This document shows positions 1 through 4,914 of a stretch of 5,088 bases of DNA, piece after piece; the first letter of the stretch is position 1; each line of letters starts with the position of its first letter. Made by a program: the position numbers and the translations under genes. Below the pieces are notes generated by a model. It was not told where the DNA came from. It worked only from the letters and a program-made list of their open reading frames with translations, and ran no database searches. This DNA comes from Nitrospirota bacterium. GTDB taxonomy: Bacteria; Nitrospirota; UBA9217. The stretch covers positions 1 through 5,088 of the forward strand of contig JAJYKN010000156.1 in the NCBI GenBank assembly GCA_021788515.1, read 5' to 3'.

Positions 1-130
1 CAATGCAGCGATGCCCTGCCTCGCGCGCGCTTCGTTCAAAATACAGGGGATCGCACGCCAGCGCAGCGCCGAAGAGATCATCATTCCGGTCTGGGTGCAC
101 ATCCCGCGCGCTGGGCCGGCCACGAGGCAT
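1..130 (-). CDS. rnhB: Ribonuclease HII, N-terminal part (cut by window edge)
   Basis: RNase HII cuts RNA in RNA-DNA hybrids and removes single misincorporated ribonucleotides from DNA in the cytoplasm. Only the first 43 codons are present; the rest lies beyond base 1. The start is the ATG at 130-128, preceded 5 bases upstream by a good Shine-Dalgarno sequence (AGAGAGG). The visible protein ends in DPLYFERSAREAGHRCI, which matches the segment just before the family's first catalytic motif (AGVDEAGRGPLAG, with the first metal-binding Asp). The next codon begins with G, as the expected Ala or Gly would. About 25 residues precede the recognisable part, somewhat more than in short family members, so a later start such as the GTG at codon 11 is possible. 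The position directly after rplS is the usual one for rnhB and supports the call. The catalytic residues themselves are outside the window. Confidence 0.82.
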   Translation of the reverse strand, partial: MPRGRPSARDVHPDRNDDLFGAALACDPLYFERSAREAGHRCI

Positions 131-170
131 ACTAACCTCTCTCGAAGGGATTTTCGAATTTTCAAATACA

Positions 171-218
171 AAATCCTAAACAGACGCGGTTCTCACCGTG
201 CGTTCCTGTTTAGGATTT
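171..218 (-). repeat. 13-bp perfect hairpin between rplS and rnhB
   Basis: Bases 171-183 (AAATCCTAAACAG) are exactly complementary to 206-218, and the 22-base interior can form a further imperfect stem (ACGCGGT with ACCGTGCGT, loop TCTC). On the transcribed minus strand the hairpin is followed by TTGTATTTGAAAATT, T-rich but not a clean T run. It could act as a leaky terminator or a processing site between rplS and rnhB, or be a member of the AT-rich repeats that fill the other operon spacers. rnhB has its own Shine-Dalgarno sequence beyond it. Confidence 0.55.
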
Positions 219-242
219 CGATTTCGTGCGACGACTCTCGCG

Positions 243-638
243 TTACTTCTGCTCCGTGACATCGGGCAACGACGCGCCCGCCACCGATGCGAATACACGC
301 TCTTTTTCCTTGATCCGGGCCGCCTTGCCGCGAAGCTCGCGCAGGAAGTAGAGTTTGGCCCTGCGGACCTTGCCTTCCTTGGCAAGCTCGATCTTGTCGA
401 TCATCGGGGAATGGACCGGGAAGAGCCTCTCCACCCCGACGCCGTAGGACAGCTTCCTGACCCGGATGATCTCCCGTGCGCCCGAACCCTGGCGGCCGAT
501 CACGAGCCCTTCGAATACCTGTATTCTTTCCTTGTCGCCTTCCACAACCTTCGCGTGGACACGAATCGTGTCGCCGACGCGGAAGCTCGGTATCCCTTCT
601 TTCATCTGTGCCTTTTCCAAAGACTGTACGATATTCAT
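243..638 (-). CDS. rplS: Large ribosomal subunit protein bL19
   Basis: bL19 is a component of the 50S subunit located near the interface with the 30S subunit. The 131-residue product shows the family's features throughout: an N-terminal helix region, the [21 protein letters not shown] segment (about 20-40), [21 protein letters not shown] (42-62), the signature [15 protein letters not shown] (64-78), and [21 protein letters not shown] near the C-terminus. The family is usually about 115 residues; here an extra tail of roughly 18 residues ([19 protein letters not shown] region) follows the conserved end. The ATG at 638-636 is preceded by a strong Shine-Dalgarno sequence (GGGAGG, 6 bases upstream), the best in the operon, fitting the high output needed for a ribosomal protein. 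It lies 144 bases after trmD and 112 bases before rnhB. Confidence 0.97.
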   Translation of the reverse strand: MNIVQSLEKAQMKEGIPSFRVGDTIRVHAKVVEGDKERIQVFEGLVIGRQGSGAREIIRVRKLSYGVGVERLFPVHSPMIDKIELAKEGKVRRAKLYFLRELRGKAARIKEKERVFASVAGASLPDVTEQK

Positions 639-660
639 TGCAAACCTCCCGTTACTGAAT

Positions 661-782
661 AAATTCCAAATTACAAATCCCGAATTTCAAATAAAATCCA
701 AAAATACAATGACCAAATTGTCCAAACTTTTTGAATTTGGAATTTGGAGCTTATTTGTTATTTGGTGCTTGATTATTGGTGC
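661..782 (-). repeat. Heptad-phrased AT-rich element, copy A (trmD-rplS spacer)
   Basis: Almost the whole spacer between the trmD stop and the rplS Shine-Dalgarno region is built of degenerate 7-base phrases in fixed phase from base 661, for example AAATTCC (661) then AAATTAC (668), and on the other side TATTTGT (752) then TATTTGG (759). The left half is rich in CCAAAT-type phrases and the right half in their complements. Bases 661-672 (AAATTCCAAATT) are an exact inverted repeat of 734-745. The ends match copy B at 2472-2574: 17 of 18 bases at the left end and 18 of 19 around ATTTGTTATTTGGTGCTTG at the right. The phrase pattern runs up to the trmD stop codon. Confidence 0.8.
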
Positions 783-1547
783 TTATGCTTCGTTCATCTC
801 CCGTTTCAGTTCTTCCAGCATCTTCCGGTCCTCGTCGGTCAGGTCGGCCGTTTCGAGGAGTTCCGGTCTTTTTAAGAGCGTTGCCTTGAGCGACTCGCGC
901 CGCCGCCACTTCTCGATCTCCGCGTGATTGCCCGAAAGCAGCGCCTCCGGGACCTTCATCCCGCGGAATTCCGCGGGCCGCGTATAGTGCGGATGATCGA
1001 GCAGGCCGTCGCCGAAGGAATCTCGGTACGCGGACTCTTCATCGCCGAGGACGCCCGGAAGGAGCCTCGTTGCTGCGTCGATCACCACGAGGGCCGCAAG
1101 CTCGCCCCCGGTAAGCACGTAATCGCCGATCGAAAGCTCTTCGTCGACCAGGGCGTGGATCACGCGCTCATCGATTGCCTCGTAGTGGCCGCAGAGCAGG
1201 ACGATCCGGCGTTGTTCCCCGGAAAGCCGCTCGGCCCGTTCCTGATTCAAGACCCTGCCCTGGGGCGAGAGCAGGATCGTCAATACTTTTTCACCCGGGT
1301 GCTCGGTCTTCATCGCTTCGAAGGCCTTGAAGATCGGCTCCGGTTTGAGCACCATGCCGGCGCCTCCCCCGTAGGGGCTGTCGTCGGCGGTCTTGTGTTT
1401 GTCTTCGGTATAGTCCCGGATATTCCTGAGCGTTACGTTCAGGAGCCCTTTTTCCCGGCCCCGCTTGAGGATGCTCTCGTTCAGCGGCCCCTCGAGAATT
1501 CCCGGGAACAGGGTGAGCACCTCAAAGTTCAGTCTGCGCGCATTCAT
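783..1547 (-). CDS. trmD: tRNA (guanine-N1-)-methyltransferase TrmD
   Basis: TrmD transfers a methyl group from S-adenosylmethionine to N1 of G37 next to the anticodon, preventing +1 frameshifts; it works as a SPOUT-class dimer. The 254-residue product has the expected parts: FEVLTLFPG near the start, DDSPYGGGAGMVLKPEP (55-71), LLSPQGR (92-98), LLCGHYEAIDERV (117-129), the knot segment SIGDYVLTGGEL (139-150), PGVLG (164-168), then DSFGDGLLDHPHYTRP (176-191) with the putative catalytic Asp176, and LLSGNHAEIEKWR (203-215). The common YEG of the cofactor region is YEA here. The ATG at 1547-1545 fits the family N-terminus with about four extra residues, but no Shine-Dalgarno sequence is visible and the ATG lies in an inverted repeat. 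It follows rimM by 72 bases and precedes rplS. Confidence 0.97.
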   Translation of the reverse strand: MNARRLNFEVLTLFPGILEGPLNESILKRGREKGLLNVTLRNIRDYTEDKHKTADDSPYGGGAGMVLKPEPIFKAFEAMKTEHPGEKVLTILLSPQGRVLNQERAERLSGEQRRIVLLCGHYEAIDERVIHALVDEELSIGDYVLTGGELAALVVIDAATRLLPGVLGDEESAYRDSFGDGLLDHPHYTRPAEFRGMKVPEALLSGNHAEIEKWRRRESLKATLLKRPELLETADLTDEDRKMLEELKREMNEA

Positions 1548-1610
1548 GATTCAGGATGCAGGATCCAATCCATAATTGAATCATGCATCATGCACTGTGT
1601 ATCCTGCATC
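1545..1610 (-). repeat. Heptad-phrased element with two overlapping inverted repeats (rimM-trmD spacer)
   Basis: From base 1545 the spacer reads as 7-base phrases, including CAGGATG (1552) then CAGGATC (1559), and an exact tandem of ATCATGC at 1580-1593. Two perfect inverted repeats are present: 1555-1564 (GATGCAGGAT) with 1601-1610, and 1545-1553 (CATGATTCA) with 1577-1585. In the transcript the arms come in the order a, b, a', b', so the two stems cannot both form as simple hairpins. The b' arm contains the AUG of trmD. The arms are directly visible; folding and any control of trmD are inferred. Confidence 0.75.
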
Positions 1611-1619
1611 ACCTTAGAC

Positions 1620-2123
1620 TTACTCCATCAGTCCGTCCGGCAGATGAATGACCATCCGCTTTGCTTTCCGGTCGACCTGCCTGATGACTTCTTTCGTTGC
1701 AGGGATATAGACTTCTTTCTTGCCGCGCTGTATGACGTAAACATCATTGCTGCCGGTCTCGAAGATATCCACGATGGAGCCGAGCGTCTCGCCGGTTTCG
1801 GAAAACACTTCCATGCCCATGAGTTCGTACCAGTAGTAGGTCCCCTCGGGCAGAGGGATTGTCTCTTCCTCGGGAACCTTAACGAACCAGCCGTTCAGAA
1901 CTTTGGCCTTCTCCGGCGTATCGTAGCCCGCAAAAAGCAGAAATGGCGTGCCGTTTGCGTACCGCGCGGATTTCACTTCACAGGCAAGTTCTTCGCCCGC
2001 AGGAGAGACCAGGTATACCCGGGTGAGCTTGGCGAACCGTTCCGGGAAATCCGTCATCGGTTCAATTTTCATCTCCCCTTTGACGCCAAAGGGCTTCACT
2101 AACTTGCCGATCGTTATGAGCAT
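1620..2123 (-). CDS. rimM: 16S rRNA processing / ribosome maturation factor RimM
   Basis: RimM helps assemble the head of the 30S subunit and binds ribosomal protein S19. The 167-residue product has the normal length and two-domain layout: an N-terminal beta-barrel domain (about 1-83) starting with ITIGKLVKPFGVKGEMKI and containing the TPEKAKVLNG stretch, then a PRC-barrel domain (about 95-165) with YYWYELMGMEVFSETGE, LGSIVDIFETGSNDVYV and the IPATKEVIRQVD segment, ending in LPDGL. The ATG at 2123-2121 is the only plausible start, since an in-frame TAA lies a few codons upstream. The nearest Shine-Dalgarno-like bases, AGGA, are only 2 bases before the ATG, so initiation may be weak. It follows rpsP by 59 bases, with no khpA gene in between. 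Confidence 0.97.
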   Translation of the reverse strand: MLITIGKLVKPFGVKGEMKIEPMTDFPERFAKLTRVYLVSPAGEELACEVKSARYANGTPFLLFAGYDTPEKAKVLNGWFVKVPEEETIPLPEGTYYWYELMGMEVFSETGETLGSIVDIFETGSNDVYVIQRGKKEVYIPATKEVIRQVDRKAKRMVIHLPDGLME

Positions 2124-2152
2124 AGTCCTGGATTACGGTTCTCGCGAGTTTG

Positions 2153-2182
2153 ACTCCGAAATCCGCAATCCGAAATCCGCAA
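2153..2182 (-). repeat. Four heptads, TCCGMAA type (rpsP-rimM spacer)
   Basis: Bases 2155-2182 are four 7-base units alternating TCCGAAA and TCCGCAA (TCCGAAA at 2155 and 2169, TCCGCAA at 2162 and 2176), equivalently a 14-bp tandem repeat starting at 2153. The array ends exactly against the rpsP stop codon (2183-2185). It is more GC-rich than the elements at 661-782 and 2472-2574 but shares their 7-base phase. Confidence 0.75.
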
Positions 2183-2446
2183 TTATTTCGCTTCGGCGTA
2201 CTGCTTCATGATCCCGACCTTCGAAAGCAGGGTCTTGACCGTGTCGGACGGAACAGCGCCCTTCTTGAGCCAGCCGAGAGCCTTGTCCTGGTCGACTTTG
2301 ATTTCCGCCGGTTTCTTGAGCGGGTCGTAGGTGCCGACCATCTCGATGAAACGGCCGTCCCGCGGGGACCGGGAATCTGCAACCACCAAACGGTAGTAGG
2401 GCTTCTTGTGGGTCCCCATTCTCTTGAGTCTGATTCGTACTGCCAT
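2183..2446 (-). CDS. rpsP: Small ribosomal subunit protein bS16
   Basis: bS16 binds 16S rRNA early and stabilises the body of the 30S subunit. The 87-residue product is of normal family length and matches from end to end: [20 protein letters not shown] at the N-terminus, [14 protein letters not shown] (22-35), GTYDPLKKP (38-46), then the helix region [23 protein letters not shown] (57-79). The ATG at 2446-2444 follows a good Shine-Dalgarno sequence (AGAGGTGA, about 4 bases upstream). It lies 131 bases after ffh, separated by an AT-rich element, and 59 bases before rimM. This is its usual place at the head of the rpsP-rimM-trmD-rplS cluster. Confidence 0.97.
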   Translation of the reverse strand: MAVRIRLKRMGTHKKPYYRLVVADSRSPRDGRFIEMVGTYDPLKKPAEIKVDQDKALGWLKKGAVPSDTVKTLLSKVGIMKQYAEAK

Positions 2447-2471
2447 GTGTCACCTCTCTCTGTGAAAAAGA

Positions 2472-2574
2472 AAATTCCAAATTAAAAATAACAAATACCA
2501 AATAATATTCAAATTTCAAAAACGTTTGCAATTTGATGCTTGAGATTTGGAATTTATTTGTTATTTGGCGCTTG
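2472..2574 (-). repeat. Heptad-phrased AT-rich element, copy B (ffh-rpsP spacer)
   Basis: The spacer is built of 7-base phrases in phase from base 2472. Five successive phrases begin with AAAT, for example AAATTCC (2472) and AAATAAC (2486), and the far side has ATTTGTT (2556) then ATTTGGC (2563). Bases 2472-2482 are an exact inverted repeat of 2545-2555, and 2486-2497 of 2555-2566, in an order that makes the two pairings alternatives rather than one nested stem. Both ends match copy A at 661-782, in the same orientation, while the centre differs. The element starts 3 bases after the ffh stop codon and ends about 17 bases before the rpsP Shine-Dalgarno sequence. Confidence 0.8.
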
Positions 2575-2577
2575 CCG

Positions 2578-3912
2578 TCAAAACGGCATCCTGCCGCCGA
2601 ACATTTTGCCCATCTTTCCCATCTTGCCGCTCGTCATGGACTTCATCATCTTGCGCATATCGGCGAACTGCTTTAAAAGCCGGTTCACGTCCTGCACCTG
2701 GGTGCCGCTGCCTTTCGCGATCCGGGCCCTGCGGCTGCCGTTGATGATGGTATAATCCGTCCGTTCCTTCGGGGTCATGGAACTGATGATGGCGTCCACC
2801 TTCGTCAGTTCTTTCTCATTCACCTGGGCATCGGGGAGTTTCATTTTGCCCATGCCGGGGATCATGCCCATGATCGATTCAAGCCCGCCGAGCTTTTTCA
2901 CCTGCTTCAGCTGGTTGCGGAAGTCGTCGAGGTCGAAAGAGTTCTTTTTGAGCTTCTTCGCGAGCTTGAGCGCTTCTTCCTGGTCGACGCTCGCCTGCGC
3001 CTTCTCGATGAGCGACATCATGTCGCCCATGCCGAGGATGCGAGAAGCCATGCGGTCCGGGTGGAAGGGCTCCAGGGCGTCGAGCTTCTCGCCCATACCC
3101 GTGAACTTCAGCGGCTTGCCGGTCACGGCCCTGACCGAAAGCGCCGCGCCGCCCCGGGCGTCGCCGTCGAGCTTGGTCAAGACCACCCCGTCGAAACCGA
3201 GGGAGCTGTTGAACTTTTCGGCGATATGTACGGCTTCCTGGCCGGTCATCGCGTCGGCAACGAACAGGATCTCGTGCGGCTTCACTCCGGCCTTGATCTG
3301 CCGGAGCTCTTCCATGAGCGGCTCGTCGATCTGGAGCCGGCCCGCGGTATCAAGGATCACGACCTCGAAGAGAGACGAAGCCGCCTGCTTCACGGCCTGC
3401 CGGCAGATGACAACCGGGTCTTGCTCGGTGGAACTATAGGCGTCCACCCCCACCTGCTTGGCGAGGGTGATCAGTTGCTGGACTGCTGCGGGCCTCCGCG
3501 TGTCCGCGGGCACCAGGAGGACCCTGCGCCCATCCTTCTTGAAATTCCTGGCCAGCTTGCCGGCAGTCGTCGTCTTGCCCGATCCCTGCAGGCCGACCAG
3601 CATGATGACCGTCGGCGGGTTCGGAGACAGGTGAAGCTTGGCCTGGGTCCCGCCCAGGAGCGCCACGAGTTCTTCGTGGACGACCTTGATGACCTGCTGG
3701 CCCGGCGTCAGGCTCGAAAGGATTTCCCGGCCGACCGCCCGTTCCTGCACCCGGCCGATAAAGTCCTTTACGACCTTGAAGTTGACATCAGCCTCAAGGA
3801 GCGCAAGACGCACCTCGCGCAGGGCCTCTTTAACGTCGTCTTCCTTAAGGACGCCCCTGCCGCGCAGTTTCTTGAAAACAGCCTCTAACTTACCACTTAA
3901 GGAATCAAACAT
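2578..3912 (-). CDS. ffh: Signal recognition particle protein Ffh (SRP54 homologue)
   Basis: Ffh is the GTPase of the signal recognition particle: with 4.5S RNA it binds signal sequences emerging from the ribosome and delivers the complex to FtsY at the membrane. The 444-residue product has normal length. The N domain (about 1-85) includes LKEDDVKEALREVRLALLEADVN. The G domain has GLQGSGKTTTAGKLA (P-loop, about 107-121), ADTRRPAA (136-143), LDTAGR (187-192) and TKLDGDARGG (246-255). The methionine-rich M domain from about 295 includes INGSRRARIAKGSG and QDVNRLLKQF, and ends in an MGK-rich tail. The ATG at 3912-3910 (MFDSLSGKLE) is preferred to the GTG at 3921, because the Shine-Dalgarno-like GAGCGGG is suitably spaced for the ATG and touches the GTG. 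It is the first gene of the operon, with its promoter about 30 bases upstream. Confidence 0.97.
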   Translation of the reverse strand: MFDSLSGKLEAVFKKLRGRGVLKEDDVKEALREVRLALLEADVNFKVVKDFIGRVQERAVGREILSSLTPGQQVIKVVHEELVALLGGTQAKLHLSPNPPTVIMLVGLQGSGKTTTAGKLARNFKKDGRRVLLVPADTRRPAAVQQLITLAKQVGVDAYSSTEQDPVVICRQAVKQAASSLFEVVILDTAGRLQIDEPLMEELRQIKAGVKPHEILFVADAMTGQEAVHIAEKFNSSLGFDGVVLTKLDGDARGGAALSVRAVTGKPLKFTGMGEKLDALEPFHPDRMASRILGMGDMMSLIEKAQASVDQEEALKLAKKLKKNSFDLDDFRNQLKQVKKLGGLESIMGMIPGMGKMKLPDAQVNEKELTKVDAIISSMTPKERTDYTIINGSRRARIAKGSGTQVQDVNRLLKQFADMRKMMKSMTSGKMGKMGKMFGGRMPF

Positions 3913-3941
3913 GGAAAACACCCGCTCGGCAAAGAATATAG

Positions 3942-3970
3942 AATATATAAGATAAGCCTATTATTGTCAA
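3942..3970 (-). promoter_or_regulatory. Sigma-70-type promoter of ffh and the operon
   Basis: On the minus strand TTGACA (3970-3965) is a perfect -35 box, followed by a 17-base spacer and TATATT (3947-3942) as the -10 box. Transcription should start near 3935, giving a short leader of about 23 bases before the ffh ATG at 3912. No riboswitch or attenuator fits in so short a leader. Confidence 0.87.
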
Positions 3971-4066
3971 GGATTTTCTCTTGAATCGGAACATCGCCTG
4001 TAATTTTACGCCCTTTCTTCGGCCAATGCAACGTAAGCAGCATGAGTTTCAGAGTTTATATTTTCC
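3971..4066. other. Intergenic stretch with no recognised feature
   Basis: This part of the 511-base region between the ffh and cytochrome start codons separates two divergent promoters. A 48-codon open frame can be read on the minus strand from an ATG at 4043, but it runs through the ffh promoter and into ffh itself in another frame, has no Shine-Dalgarno sequence, and its product resembles nothing I recognise. The sequence was also checked for the conserved GGAAGNNNGCAGCC-type core of 4.5S RNA, which is absent. Confidence 0.5.
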
Positions 4067-4094
4067 TTGACTATAGTTAAGACTGTATTATAAT
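4067..4094 (+). promoter_or_regulatory. Strong sigma-70-type promoter of a short transcription unit
   Basis: TTGACT (4067-4072, five of six matches to the -35 consensus), a 16-base spacer and a perfect TATAAT (4089-4094) lie in an AT-rich stretch. Transcription should start near 4101. The next strong terminator on this strand is at 4297-4328, so the unit would be about 228 nt long. It points away from ffh, and its boxes do not overlap the ffh promoter. Confidence 0.72.
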
Positions 4095-4156
4095 AGTAGT
4101 TGTAAATTGCAACAGAAAATATCATTTGCCTCACCCAGCTTCTCCAGCAGTAATAA

Positions 4157-4267
4157 TACGGCTTAGGTTTTCCTGATATAGCTAAGGAAAAAGGCTACGA
4201 CGTGAAATTTATGAACGCGAAAGTCGATATCGATAAGGACGGCCGCTCGACGATTGAGAAGCCCTGA
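4157..4267 (+). pseudogene. Probable 3' remnant of a coding gene (or tiny ORF)
   Basis: After two in-frame TAA codons (4151-4156) the frame is open for 36 codons to the TGA at 4265-4267. From about 4187 the composition turns GC-rich and gene-like. The deduced tail includes AKEKGYDVKFMNAKVDIDKD and ends GRSTIEKP. Possible starts are only a GTG at 4202 (21 codons) or an ATG at 4211 (18 codons), neither with a convincing Shine-Dalgarno spacing. A terminator follows 30 bases after the stop, as after a real gene. I read this as the C-terminal end of a protein whose 5' part was deleted. The GYDVKFMNA pattern faintly recalls the tail of some rhodanese-like proteins, but that is a weak impression. 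A small peptide or a non-coding RNA is also possible. Confidence 0.42.
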
Positions 4268-4296
4268 CACGCTTCTCGTTACCCATTCTCCCCTTG

Positions 4297-4328
4297 CCCC
4301 GGACAGCGAAAGCTTCCGGGGTTTTTTT
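4297..4328 (+). terminator. Rho-independent terminator
   Basis: CCCCGGA (4297-4303) pairs perfectly with TCCGGGG (4315-4321). Inside it, past one bulged C, AGC pairs with GCT around a GAAA tetraloop. Seven Ts follow directly (4322-4328). It closes the short unit starting at about 4101 and lies just before the cytochrome promoter, insulating that gene. Confidence 0.93.
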
Positions 4329-4339
4329 CCCGAATATTA

Positions 4340-4368
4340 GTGTCAACACGCGGATTTTTTGCTATAAT
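4340..4368 (+). promoter_or_regulatory. Extended -10 promoter of the cytochrome gene
   Basis: A perfect TATAAT (4363-4368) is preceded by TGC, giving an extended -10 element. With a 17-base spacer the -35 position holds GTGTCA (4340-4345), four of six matches to the consensus. Transcription should start near 4375, leaving a leader of about 49 bases before the ATG at 4424. Confidence 0.76.
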
Positions 4369-4423
4369 GCCACCCGTTACGCGTAGCGATCACCGTCCAG
4401 GTCAGCTGAACGAGGAGGCAAGA

Positions 4424-4894
4424 ATGAAGCGCATTCTGCGGAAAACGGTCTACTTTTTCACCCTGCTCCTGATTGCAGGATTCCCGCCAGAGATATCTTC
4501 CGCCCACAACGAGCAACAGCATCACGTTCATGGATCGACACAACCTGCGCCTGCTTCGACAAATCCGCTGATCGAGGAAATGACGGCCCTTGACGCCGCG
4601 TTCCGCGATATCGTTTCCGCCGTAGCTTTGGCTGATACGGAAAAAGTACAGGGAGCAATCGAGTCCCTGCACGGCGCCATGGAAAAAACCCGCGAAAGCA
4701 TGCGCGCCGGAACGGTTACGTTGCCGAAAAATGCCGCCCGCACCAAGGAATTTACCGAGCGGGACGCAAAATTTCACGAAAAGCTCGACGCGCTCGACCG
4801 CGCAACACGCCGCAAGAACCAGCGGGAAATGCTGCGGATCACCAAACAGCTGCTCGACGGGTGCGTGCAGTGCCATCAGACATTCAAAAAATAG
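4424..4894 (+). CDS. Periplasmic monohaem c-type cytochrome, C-terminal CXXCH (class II / cytochrome c'-like)
   Basis: The 156-residue product starts with a Sec signal peptide: KRILRK, hydrophobic core about 9-20, likely cleavage after SSA at 27. A His-rich segment, HNEQQHHVHG, and a Pro/Ala/Ser/Thr linker (about 38-47) follow. Residues 48-146 look largely helical, and the chain ends with one haem-binding motif, C147-V-Q-C150-H151, six residues from the terminus. Haem near the C-terminus of a helical bundle is the class II (cytochrome c') arrangement; the role may be electron transfer or gas binding, and the partner is unknown. The frame extends 28 codons further up, but the ATG at 4424 has a strong Shine-Dalgarno sequence (GAGGAGG, 5 bases upstream) and begins the signal peptide exactly. 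It is transcribed alone from its own promoter, with no cytochrome maturation gene nearby. A short class I-like or orphan family is an alternative. Confidence 0.85.
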   Translation: MKRILRKTVYFFTLLLIAGFPPEISSAHNEQQHHVHGSTQPAPASTNPLIEEMTALDAAFRDIVSAVALADTEKVQGAIESLHGAMEKTRESMRAGTVTLPKNAARTKEFTERDAKFHEKLDALDRATRRKNQREMLRITKQLLDGCVQCHQTFKK

Positions 4895-4914
4895 TGAAGC
4901 GGTTGTCGCTCCCG

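Noticed and set aside
924..2102. 392-codon plus-strand open frame opposite trmD and rimM
   Set aside because: It is antisense to two fully convincing genes, crosses a repeat-filled spacer, and its deduced product resembles no family. High GC content in the third codon position explains long antisense frames.
2133..2531. 132-codon minus-strand frame overlapping rpsP
   Set aside because: It is another frame of the bS16 gene extended into the AT-rich element; the bS16 frame is the real one.
3061..3888. 275-codon plus-strand open frame opposite ffh
   Set aside because: It lies entirely within ffh on the opposite strand, and the product has no recognisable domain.
4224..4233. TCGATATCGA palindrome as an operator
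   Set aside because: It lies inside the coding-like remnant (codons for V-D-I-D), far downstream of the promoter; chance from codon content is the simpler reading.
4101..4328. 4.5S (SRP) RNA gene next to ffh
   Set aside because: The size and position were tempting, but the conserved core that binds the Ffh M domain (GGAAGNNNGCAGCC type) is not present on either strand.
4340..4423. 28-codon N-terminal extension of the cytochrome frame
   Set aside because: It would place the promoter inside the gene, lacks a Shine-Dalgarno sequence and would bury the signal peptide; the ATG at 4424 fits on all counts.
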